From Ktedonobacterales bacterium (GTDB lineage: Bacteria > Chloroflexota > Ktedonobacteria > Ktedonobacterales > JADMIN01), in assembly GCA_025936795.1 (NCBI GenBank), contig JAICSR010000003.1:1-36354 (forward strand): DNA of 36,354 nucleotides, written 5' to 3'. The notes beneath the pieces are model-generated. The model worked only from the letters and a program-made list of their open reading frames with translations, was not told where the DNA came from and ran no database searches. This document shows positions 18,385 through 26,516 of this stretch, piece after piece. Both the position numbers and the translations under genes were made by a program. How positions within the stretch are numbered: position 1 is the first letter of the stretch; each line of letters begins with the position of its first letter.

Positions 18385-19827
18385 ATGTCAATCGTCTCGC
18401 GAGCGCTCCATCCACAGAGCCAGCGACAATCAGACCCACGAGCGAACGTCGTGACGCAGCGCCACAGCACCTTTGCGGCGCTGCGTTTCCGTAACTTCAA
18501 GCTCTTCTGGCTGGGGCAGATCATCTCTGTCACTGGCACCTTCATGCAGAGCACAGCGCAGCAGTGGCTCGTACTGACGCTCTCGAAGAGTCCGTTGGCG
18601 CTGGGCATCACTGGCGCGCTGCAGTTTGGCCCATCGCTGCTGCTCGGCCCCTTCGCAGGTGGACTGATTGACCGCTACCCTCGTCGCTCGATTCTCTATG
18701 TGACTCAGGTGTCGCAGGGCATCCTGGCGGCGGCGCTCTGGCTCGACACGCTTTCCGGCTTTGTGCAGCTCTGGCATGTGTATGTGCTGGCGCTGCTGCT
18801 GGGCCTCTTCACGGCGATAGACAACCCGACACGCCAGGCGTTTGTGAGCGAGATGGTGCCAACCTCGCACCTGCTCAACGCCATCTCGCTGAACTCCGTG
18901 CAGTTCAATGTCGCGCGCATCGTCGGCCCAGCCATCGCCGGAGGGATGATCGCGCTGCTTGGCATCCCGCTGATGTTCCTGCTCAATGCGATCAGTTTCG
19001 TCGCCGTCATCATCGGCCTATGGATGATGCGCGCGAAAGACCTCTATAACATTCCACGCCGCCCCGACGCCTTGCATGGGCTGCGGGCGATGAGTCAGGG
19101 CGTACGCTTCATCTGGGCCGACCGCGACGTGCGCATCACCTTTCTGCTGATTACGGTGGTCGGCACGCTGGGCTTCAATTTCAATGTGCTGCTGCCCCTG
19201 CTGGCCTCTGATACGCTGCATGCCGGCGCAGCGGAGTTTGGGCTGCTGACCTCAGCGCTGGGCGCGGGCGCGCTGGCGGGCGCGCTGATGCTGGCGCGGC
19301 GCGGTGGCAAGCCGACGCACCTGATGCTGGCAGGAACCGCCGCGCTCTTTGGCCTGATGGAGGCGCTCACTGGCCAGACGACCTCGCTGGTTGTCACGCT
19401 GCTCTTCATCGCGGCGACAGGCGCCATGATGAGCACCTTCTCGGCCTCGGCGAACACCACTGTGCAGCTCTCCGCGCCGCCTGAGATGCGTGGCCGCGTG
19501 ATGAGTGTCTACACGACGATCTTCATTGGCAGCACTCCGGTAGGCAATCTGGCGACCAGCAGCATCGCAGCGGCGATGGGCGTGCCGTTCAGCTTCGCCT
19601 TCACCGGGCTGCCATGCATTGCGGCGGCGGGCGTCGCGGCGTGGCTCTGGCGGCGCGAAAAGTTGACCCAGCGCGCTCCTTCGTCGGTGGTGGTAGTGGA
19701 TAGCACGGAGGCTGCGATGACCGCGATGGCAGAGACACGCCTGAGTACGGGTGTGCTGCCCGAGTCGCTCGCCAGCGCCAGCGGCATCCATCGCGCGCCC
19801 AGCGCGCCTACACGCAACGCCGACTAA
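18385..19827 (+). CDS. MFS transporter (EntS/DHA3-like)
   Basis: TFAALRFRNFKLFWLGQIISVTGTFMQSTAQQWLVL, DRYPRRSILYVTQ, TAIDNPTRQAFVSEMV; about 12 hydrophobic segments. Confidence 0.93.
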   Translation: MSIVSRALHPQSQRQSDPRANVVTQRHSTFAALRFRNFKLFWLGQIISVTGTFMQSTAQQWLVLTLSKSPLALGITGALQFGPSLLLGPFAGGLIDRYPRRSILYVTQVSQGILAAALWLDTLSGFVQLWHVYVLALLLGLFTAIDNPTRQAFVSEMVPTSHLLNAISLNSVQFNVARIVGPAIAGGMIALLGIPLMFLLNAISFVAVIIGLWMMRAKDLYNIPRRPDALHGLRAMSQGVRFIWADRDVRITFLLITVVGTLGFNFNVLLPLLASDTLHAGAAEFGLLTSALGAGALAGALMLARRGGKPTHLMLAGTAALFGLMEALTGQTTSLVVTLLFIAATGAMMSTFSASANTTVQLSAPPEMRGRVMSVYTTIFIGSTPVGNLATSSIAAAMGVPFSFAFTGLPCIAAAGVAAWLWRREKLTQRAPSSVVVVDSTEAAMTAMAETRLSTGVLPESLASASGIHRAPSAPTRNAD

Positions 19828-19942
19828 GAACAGTTTGCGAGAGTAGCCGCCGATAGCGCGTAGTCACGACAGTGGGCGCAGCCCCAGACGACGCACAGTG
19901 GCTCGCATGGCCCGCTACTCACATCAGCGAGGATATAACCGC

Positions 19943-20278
19943 ATGAAGGCGCTCAAGACAGGCAACCTGGCGCTCCTATTCCTGCTCGAGCTGTGCATGC
20001 TCGCCGCGCTGGCATTCTGGGGATTCCACATGGGCGGCAGCCTGATGGTGAAGCTGGCGCTGGGCATCGGCGCGCCGCTGCTGGCCGCGATTGTCTGGGG
20101 CATCCTCATGGCTCCGAGGGCGGCGATCAAGCTGCCCACCCCGGCGCATCTGGCGCTCTTTCTGGTGATCTTCGGCGCGGCGGCGCTGGCGCTCGCCGTG
20201 GCTGGCCAGCCGCTGCTCGCCGTCATCTTCATAGCGCTCTCGATCTTGAGCAAGGCGCTGACCTACGTCTGGCGCTGA
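19943..20278 (+). CDS. YrdB/DUF2568-like membrane protein
   Basis: MKALKTGNLALLFLLELCMLAALAFWGFHMGGS..., WGILMAPRAAIKLPTPAHLALFLVIFGAAALALAVAGQPLLAVIF. Confidence 0.8.
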   Translation: MKALKTGNLALLFLLELCMLAALAFWGFHMGGSLMVKLALGIGAPLLAAIVWGILMAPRAAIKLPTPAHLALFLVIFGAAALALAVAGQPLLAVIFIALSILSKALTYVWR

Positions 20279-20293
20279 CCTACGTCTGGCGCT
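20255..20293. repeat. 17-bp tandem repeat spanning the 3' end of the YrdB-like CDS
   Basis: gcgctgacctacgtctg x2 followed by gcgct. Confidence 0.85.
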
Positions 20294-20352
20294 AACATCC
20301 CGAATGGCTGCTGTGCCGCGCCTCAACGTGCGCTGGGACGAGGGTCGCCGCA

Positions 20353-20361
20353 TGCTATACT
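20353..20361 (+). promoter_or_regulatory. Extended -10-like element TGCTATACT upstream of rarA
   Basis: TGCTATACT about 49 nt upstream of ATG 20410. Confidence 0.5.
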
Positions 20362-20409
20362 GACGGGACGGCGCGCGAGCCAGCCAGACGACCGGGAGGA
20401 TGTGACTGG

Positions 20410-21882
20410 ATGAGTGACGATCAGGTTCAGGGGTCGCTCTTTGGCGAAGCGCCGCTGGCGCCACGTAGCGCTGGGCGCGCAGCCGCGAGCCGCCCGCAGC
20501 CCGTGGAAGGCGCGCCGGAGGGCGATCAGACGCCTGCGCATGCGCAGCCGCTCGCCCAGCGCATGCGGCCGCGCACGCTCGATGAGGTGGTCGGCCAGCA
20601 GCATCTGCTGGCGCCAGGGCGCGCGCTGCGCCGCAGCATCGAGAGCGACCACACGCCGTCCATGATTCTCTGGGGGCCACCGGGCAGCGGCAAGACGACC
20701 ATCGCCAGCGTCATCGCGCAGACGACACAGGCGCGCTTCGTACCATTGAGCGCGGTGACAGCGGGTGTGGCCGATCTGCGCCGCGTGGTGGACGATGCGG
20801 CCAAGCTGCTGCGCGCCACCGGACGCCACTCGATCCTCTTCATTGACGAGATTCACCGCTTCTCGAAGTCGCAGCAGGACGCGATTCTGCCGCATGTGGA
20901 GCGTGGCACGGTGACGCTGATCGGCGCGACGACCGAGAACCCCTCCTTCGAGGTCAATGCGGCGCTGCTCTCGCGCTCGCGCGTCTACACCCTGCACGCG
21001 CTCAGCGACGACGACATTCTGGACCTGCTGCGGCGGGCGCTGAGTGACGAGTCGCGTGGCCTGGGCGCCGCGCGCATCAGCCTCACTGACGACGCGCTTG
21101 GCTATATCGCCAATATGGCCAATGGCGACGCACGCGCAGCGCTGAATCTGCTGGAGTTGGGGGCGAGTGTCAGCCTGCCACAACCCGATGGCGCCAGGCT
21201 GCTCGATCTGCCAACCGTCGAGGACGCGGCGCAACATCGCGCGCTGCTCTATGACAAGGGCGGCGAGGAGCATTACAACCTGATCTCGGCGCTGCATAAG
21301 GCGCTGCGTGGCTCCGACCCCGATGCGGCGGTCTACTGGCTGGCGCGTATGCTGGAGTCTGGCGAAGACCCACTCTATATCGCGCGGCGGCTGGTGCGCT
21401 TCGCCACCGAGGATGTGGGACTGGCCGACCCACACGCCCTGCCGCTCTGCATGGCGGCGCAGCAGGCGGTTCACTTCATCGGGGCGCCAGAGGGCGCGCT
21501 AGCGCTGGCTGAGGCGGCGATCTATCTGGCGACCGCGCCCAAGAGCAACGCCATCTATCGGGCATACAGCGCCGCCTGCGAGGACGTGCGGGCGACCCGC
21601 AATGATCCCGTGCCACTGCATCTGCGCAATGCGCCAACACGGCTGATGAGCGAACAGGACTACGGCAAGGGCTACATCTATGCGCACGATAGCTACGGCG
21701 GCGCGCCTGACCCGGCGGACCCCCAGCGCCCACCGCCGCAACGCCTGCAAGGCTACCTGCCCGAACGCCTCGCCGAGCGCGCCTATTACCAACCTGGCGA
21801 GCAGGGCGCCGAGGCGTCGCTGGCTGCCTGGCTCCGCCGCCGACGCCAGACCACGCCGCCAGAACCACCAGCGTCTGAATAA
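20410..21882 (+). CDS. rarA: Replication-associated recombination protein A (RarA/MgsA) AAA ATPase
   Basis: [86 protein letters not shown]-terminal [14 protein letters not shown]...[18 protein letters not shown]. Confidence 0.96.
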   Translation: MSDDQVQGSLFGEAPLAPRSAGRAAASRPQPVEGAPEGDQTPAHAQPLAQRMRPRTLDEVVGQQHLLAPGRALRRSIESDHTPSMILWGPPGSGKTTIASVIAQTTQARFVPLSAVTAGVADLRRVVDDAAKLLRATGRHSILFIDEIHRFSKSQQDAILPHVERGTVTLIGATTENPSFEVNAALLSRSRVYTLHALSDDDILDLLRRALSDESRGLGAARISLTDDALGYIANMANGDARAALNLLELGASVSLPQPDGARLLDLPTVEDAAQHRALLYDKGGEEHYNLISALHKALRGSDPDAAVYWLARMLESGEDPLYIARRLVRFATEDVGLADPHALPLCMAAQQAVHFIGAPEGALALAEAAIYLATAPKSNAIYRAYSAACEDVRATRNDPVPLHLRNAPTRLMSEQDYGKGYIYAHDSYGGAPDPADPQRPPPQRLQGYLPERLAERAYYQPGEQGAEASLAAWLRRRRQTTPPEPPASE

Positions 21883-21902
21883 CCCCCACTATCGAACGAA
21901 AA

Positions 21903-21930
21903 CCCCTCTCCCGCCGCAGCGGGGGAGGGG
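21903..21930. repeat. Dispersed CCCCTCTCCCGC...GCGGGGGAGGGG hairpin
   Basis: Second copy of the 8940-8967 hairpin, between convergent genes. Confidence 0.8.
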
Positions 21931-21953
21931 TTGGGGAGGGGGCCGCGTCGAAC

Positions 21954-22457
21954 CTAGTTGTGTGCGGTCATCTGCGTCTCGCTGGCGCGCAGACGATGGC
22001 TCAGCACCGTCAGCAGCTTGATGCTGATGTCTGGGGCCTCACGCAGCGACGCACGGAAGTCCCAGACGGGGATGACGATGGCCTTCGTCGGCTCGGTCGC
22101 CACGACAGTCGCTGTGCGCGGCATATCGTCGAGCAGCGACATCTCGCCAAGGGCGGCGCCACGGCCAAAGTCGCCCAACTCGCGCGTTTCGCCGTCAGCC
22201 GTCGCCTGGTTCACATGCACCGAGCCGGCTGTAATGATGAATAGCCCCACACCCGTTTCACCCTGGCGCAACAGCGTCGCGCCAGCAGGATACTCGCGTT
22301 CTCGCGCGTTTGCCGCGAGAACGGTGAGTTCACGCCGTGTAAGTCCTTGGAACAATGGCACTTGAGCCAGCGCGTCTTCGAACAAGGGATATGCTCCATT
22401 TCTCTGCAAGCGGCTTCTGCGACATGGGAAAGCGCGTCTTGATGGAGTGTACACCAC
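21954..22457 (-). CDS. Cyclic nucleotide-binding domain protein (Crp/Fnr-type sensor domain, no visible HTH)
   Basis: ALAQVPLFQGLTRRELTVLAANAREREYPAGATLLRQGETGVGLFIITAGSVHV...GDFGRGAALGEMSLLDDMPRTATVVATEPTKAIVI. Ends about 30 aa after the cNMP fold. Confidence 0.88.
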   Translation of the reverse strand: MVYTPSRRAFPCRRSRLQRNGAYPLFEDALAQVPLFQGLTRRELTVLAANAREREYPAGATLLRQGETGVGLFIITAGSVHVNQATADGETRELGDFGRGAALGEMSLLDDMPRTATVVATEPTKAIVIPVWDFRASLREAPDISIKLLTVLSHRLRASETQMTAHN

Positions 22458-22529
22458 AACGCGGGCAGACGTGAGTCGCTGCCTGCCCGCACTATGGTCT
22501 ACTCTGCGCTGTGTTGTAGGTCTGGCTCG

Positions 22530-24638
22530 TTATTCGCCGTAGTCACCGCGACCTCGACCACGCTGCGGATCAGGGTCCTGGTCGGGCCACTCGGGCAGGC
22601 GGTTGCGTGTCGGCGATCCGTTCCCGTTCTGGGCGCCCTGGCGTGGGCCTGAGACCGGGCCGCGTATGCCGCGCGTGCGGGCTGGAGGCGGCGCAGAGGG
22701 ATCAGGGCGCGATGGGCCAACATATCCGCCAGTTGGGAACTCCGGAAGTGGCGGCATCGGCATGCCAATATCGCCGCCAGCGTCGCCACCATAGGAGCGC
22801 CGTCCACCGAATGGCCCGCCATCCATTGGCCCACTGGCAGGGTTCATCATGCCATAGTTGTCCACCGGGTTATGCGGCGGCGGTCCGAGCGGAGGCAATC
22901 GGTCCGAACCACTCATCCCGCCCATGCCGTTCATGCCACCCATGCCGTTCATCCCGCCCATGCCATTCATGCCACCCATCTGGCCCTGCCCCATGCCGCC
23001 CATCTGCCCCATGCCGCCCATCTGCCCCATCTGCCCCATGCCGCCCATCTGGCCAAGTGAGCCAGATGAGGGAGCGCCTGCGGGTCGGCCATACATGCCG
23101 TTCATCCCGCCCATCTGCCCCATCTGCCCCATCTGCCCCATGCCTGCCATCTGCTGGCCCATCTGCCCCATGCCATTCATGCCGCCCATCTGCCCCATGC
23201 CAGCGCCGCTGAGGTCGGCGGCTGTCCCTGGCATGCGACCCATGTGCTGGCCACCGCCGAAGCGCATGCTCTGATCGCTGCGCGCTCCGGTCATCGCCCG
23301 CTGTCCCATCGGGGCGCCCATTCCGTAGGCGGACATCTGGCCCATCGAGGGCTGCGACATGATCTGACCAGCGCTCGCCATCGCGCCGACCATCGCAGGC
23401 TCCATCTCCGCCATGGTTGGTTCCTGCGGAGCGGAGCGGATGCGCTGCACGCCGACGAGCTGTTGCAGGTCAGCGATAACCTCGTCGAGCCGCGCCGCGC
23501 TGTCGGTCGCTTCATGCGAGCTAGCGGCTACTTGCTCGGCGATCTCGATAACCGCCTGCATGGCGCTCGTCATGCGGTCGTATTGCTGAGCCTCCTGGCG
23601 GCTTGAAGCGCTGATGTCGCGCACCGACCGCGTGATGAAGGCCAGAATCGAGTCAATCTGCATCGGCGAGATTTCGGCGCGCTTCTGGATGACCTGGTTG
23701 CCCATCTGGGCCAACTGATCGGTGCGGTGTGAGATGTCGCGTGTGGTCTCGGCGAAGTTCTGCAGCGCCTTGTTGATGGAGTTGACCGCCCAGACCTGCT
23801 GCTGCGAGCCACCCGCCTGCTGCGCGGCGATAGCGCCGATGCGCTCCGAGGCGCTGATGACCTGCCGCGCGACGTTTTGCAGCGTGGTGATGATCGCGGC
23901 GCCGAAGAGCAGCGCGAAGATCACGCCGGCGATCATGATAATGAGACCGAGCAGCAACAACTGAATCGTCGTCGAGCGCTGGAAGGTCGTCACTGTGTCG
24001 AGCGGCACGCCGACAGCCAGCACACCAATCAGGCGCTGCTGCGGATTAAGCAACGGATAGTAATCGGTGTAATACTGCTGGCCCGCGAAGGGGACGACAC
24101 CCAGCCACTCTTTCGGCGTCGCGGTGTTGAGCGCCATGTTGCCAGCGGCGTCCTGCTCGATCCGATTGCCCACCAGGCGCGACACGCCGCCAGTGCTATT
24201 CGTCGCTGAACCATGCAGCGTTGTGGAGACGCGCGTGCAGGAGCCGGTCGGCCCGACCGCATTGGCGCACTGATAGATGCTGACAAATCCACCGATCAGC
24301 TGCTGCACCTGGTCTACATAGTCCACGTCACCATTCAGCTGATATTTGCCGAATTGGCCAGTGGTGGTGAACGTGCTGAGGTCTTTGCCGGCTGTGGGGG
24401 AATCGGTGACGAGCTGGTTATTCGACGAGATGGAGATGTTCTGGCCATACTGCGTCTGCAAGACCAGCAAGGCAATCTTCATGTTCTGCTGTTCTTGCGT
24501 GTGCGTCTGCTGCAATGCGTATTGCTGAATCGCGTTATTCGCAATGAACAGGGTGGCGCCCGTACTCAACAGCGCGCCCAGCAGCAACGTGAGGGTAAGT
24601 TGCGCTCGTATACCCAGACGAAACCGTCGTCGTCCCAT
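22530..24638 (-). CDS. Membrane sensor: Cache-like extracellular domain, TM, MCP-like helical region, Met/Gly/Gln-rich and Pro-rich tail
   Basis: N-terminal TM; Cache-like LLVLQTQYGQNISISSNNQL...YYTDYYPLLNPQQRLIGVLAVGVPLDTVTTFQRS; second TM; heptad-like segments; (MGQMGGM/NGMGGM)n tail. The conserved MCP hairpin tip was not found by eye. Confidence 0.75.
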   Translation of the reverse strand: MGRRRFRLGIRAQLTLTLLLGALLSTGATLFIANNAIQQYALQQTHTQEQQNMKIALLVLQTQYGQNISISSNNQLVTDSPTAGKDLSTFTTTGQFGKYQLNGDVDYVDQVQQLIGGFVSIYQCANAVGPTGSCTRVSTTLHGSATNSTGGVSRLVGNRIEQDAAGNMALNTATPKEWLGVVPFAGQQYYTDYYPLLNPQQRLIGVLAVGVPLDTVTTFQRSTTIQLLLLGLIIMIAGVIFALLFGAAIITTLQNVARQVISASERIGAIAAQQAGGSQQQVWAVNSINKALQNFAETTRDISHRTDQLAQMGNQVIQKRAEISPMQIDSILAFITRSVRDISASSRQEAQQYDRMTSAMQAVIEIAEQVAASSHEATDSAARLDEVIADLQQLVGVQRIRSAPQEPTMAEMEPAMVGAMASAGQIMSQPSMGQMSAYGMGAPMGQRAMTGARSDQSMRFGGGQHMGRMPGTAADLSGAGMGQMGGMNGMGQMGQQMAGMGQMGQMGQMGGMNGMYGRPAGAPSSGSLGQMGGMGQMGQMGGMGQMGGMGQGQMGGMNGMGGMNGMGGMNGMGGMSGSDRLPPLGPPPHNPVDNYGMMNPASGPMDGGPFGGRRSYGGDAGGDIGMPMPPLPEFPTGGYVGPSRPDPSAPPPARTRGIRGPVSGPRQGAQNGNGSPTRNRLPEWPDQDPDPQRGRGRGDYGE
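22917..23200 (-). repeat. Low-complexity coding repeat (Met/Gly/Gln/Asn-rich)
   Basis: Encodes GMGQMGGMNGMGQMGQQMAGMGQMGQMGQMGGMNGM...GQMGGMNGMGGMNGMGGMNGMGGMSG. Confidence 0.9.
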
Positions 24639-24834
24639 GATGACTCGTCCTCCTCCGCTCGTCTGGGCTCAGCCGAACCGGACGATCAGGATGCTGACAG
24701 CAAATATGTGGCGCATGACATCAAGGTGAGCGCATCGCGCACGCCGAAGCGCGCAGCGGAAGCGAACGCCCCATCATTCAGGGGCCATGCGCGTAAGTGT
24801 CTCTATTGTAACGTATGAGCGGCGTCACGTCTCA

Positions 24835-25599
24835 CTAGAGCAGTACGAGTCCTAGAATGCGCAAGTGATTGAGCACGGAATACAGCTCGGTGTCGCTGCG
24901 ACGGGTGAGTTTGACCAGGTCAGAGATGGTACGCTGACCATCTACAAGCAACAAGACCATCCGCTCGCGTCGGTCGAGCGGGAGCTGATCAACCTGCTCT
25001 GAGAGCGACGTGCGCCGTGGGCGCGCGAGCAACTGCTCTGGCCGCAACGGCAGCGGGGGGGTAGCGGTCGCGGTGGAACTGTATCCAGCCGATCCAGCGG
25101 GATTCGCGTAGGGGTCGGGCGCCCCCTGATAGCCATAGCCCGGATACCCCGACGGATCCGTATCGAAGTATCCCGGTGAGGAGACATCGCCAGATGCGCT
25201 AAAGTCGGGGAGTGGTGAGAGCGGGCCGAGTGAACTGGTGGAAGGGTAGCCATAGGATGGCCACGAGCCTGCCGTGCTGGGAGGTGGGTTGCTGGGCGCA
25301 TAGGAGGGGGTGGACTGTTGCTGCTGCGGGAGCGACGGATAGTTTGGGTCTATATCAGCCGCCACCTCATCAAACAGGTACATGCACTCGCCCCAGTTCG
25401 AGAGAGCATTGAGGGCCGTGCCGCCTGTGAGCGAGCCGAGCAAGGCCGAGACTGGCTCACCCGCGATGAACCGAATCTGCCCAATCTCGCGCTGTGGCCC
25501 CTGCCCGCGTGTGGCGCGCAGGATGCCGCTCTGCTTCGAGAGCGTCACCATCTGTACGACATTACTCAGCCGGGTCGTCGTGGTGAATCGAGAAGCCAT
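24835..25599 (-). CDS. DUF4388 (PATAN-like) domain protein
   Basis: RLSNVVQMVTLSKQSGILRATRGQGPQREIGQIRFIAGEPVSALLGSLTGGTALNALSNWGECMYLFDE; C-terminal wHTH-like LPLDRRERMVLLLVDGQRTISDLVKLTRRSDTELYSVLNHLRILGLVLL. GGGAG upstream of ATG 25599. Confidence 0.75.
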   Translation of the reverse strand: MASRFTTTTRLSNVVQMVTLSKQSGILRATRGQGPQREIGQIRFIAGEPVSALLGSLTGGTALNALSNWGECMYLFDEVAADIDPNYPSLPQQQQSTPSYAPSNPPPSTAGSWPSYGYPSTSSLGPLSPLPDFSASGDVSSPGYFDTDPSGYPGYGYQGAPDPYANPAGSAGYSSTATATPPLPLRPEQLLARPRRTSLSEQVDQLPLDRRERMVLLLVDGQRTISDLVKLTRRSDTELYSVLNHLRILGLVLL

Positions 25600-25982
25600 T
25601 GGCACACTCCCTGCGCGGACGTTCTCGTCCGCGCGTTCACACCAAGCTCGCGAGCGCTCGGAAGTGTGCTGTCACCGATGACAGGATCACATAATCGCGC
25701 TCGAAGACGATTCCATTACTGTCACATGCGCAGGTGCAGCGGCGCAATGCCACTGCATTCCACAGCAGTGATGCAATCAGGTACGTCAGGGACGTTGGGT
25801 ACAGGGGCCAACAGGCGCCGAATGACCTTCACGCTCCCGGTGAGCGGCCGTTGCCCGTGTCTGGGTGACGCCACCACCGCAATAAACAACGACCTGGCCA
25901 GCATGGGCAATCTGTGAGCCTACCTTAGCACACATGTCAAGAGAGCGCCACTGGGCCACAGCGCCAGGTGGTGGCGCTGGCT

Positions 25983-26258
25983 CTAGCGCGCAGGTGTTTC
26001 GACCGTCGCTGGCTGCGTCTCGGTCGCTGATGTGTCGTCGCGCTCAAGCTCCGCAAGGCGTTGGCGTAGTTGCTCTGCCAACTGACGATATTCGAGCGCA
26101 CGCTGCTCGTCCCACTTCGGCATGATCGCCTCGCGTCCGCCGTTGCCGACAGCGCGATCAATCAGGCCCGCGTAGAACTCATACGCCTGTATCTGGAGCC
26201 GGAGCAACTCCTTTTCATCCGCAGGCTGCTGTGCCATGTTTTCCCTCCACTCGGCCAA
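25983..26258 (-). CDS. Small hypothetical coiled-coil-like protein
   Basis: ADEKELLRLQIQAYEFYAGLIDRAVGNGGREAIMPKWDEQRALEYRQLAEQLRQRLAELERD; start may be 26237. Confidence 0.55.
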   Translation of the reverse strand: MAEWRENMAQQPADEKELLRLQIQAYEFYAGLIDRAVGNGGREAIMPKWDEQRALEYRQLAEQLRQRLAELERDDTSATETQPATVETPAR

Positions 26259-26516
26259 GCGGTAGGCGCGCTGATCGCGAGAGCGCTATTTTCGCCATAT
26301 GCGCCAGGCGAACGGCGCGCTGCGTGCGCAGCCACCTTCGCAAGACCGAACGCATGATTGGCCTCAGGGTAGCACAGCCTTGCCGATGGGTCAAGAGATG
26401 TCGCCTGACCCATCGCGCTGCGTGCAAGCGGCAGGCGCCGCGCATGCGCGGAGTGGGGCGCGGCGTCGAGAGCGTGTCCTCGCTGCGCCCGACGCCTTCT
26501 TATGTCGCGCAACAGG

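Noticed and set aside
20323-21474. 383-aa minus-strand ORF opposite rarA
   Set aside because: Antisense shadow frame with low-complexity His/Arg/Gln composition.
22917-23200. CRISPR-like periodic repeats
   Set aside because: The periodicity is 3-nt coding low complexity (Met/Gly codons), not direct repeats separated by unique spacers.
25722-25910. 62-aa minus-strand ORF between the DUF4388-like and coiled-coil genes
   Set aside because: No family similarity or ribosome-binding site seen; more likely untranslated leader or intergenic DNA.
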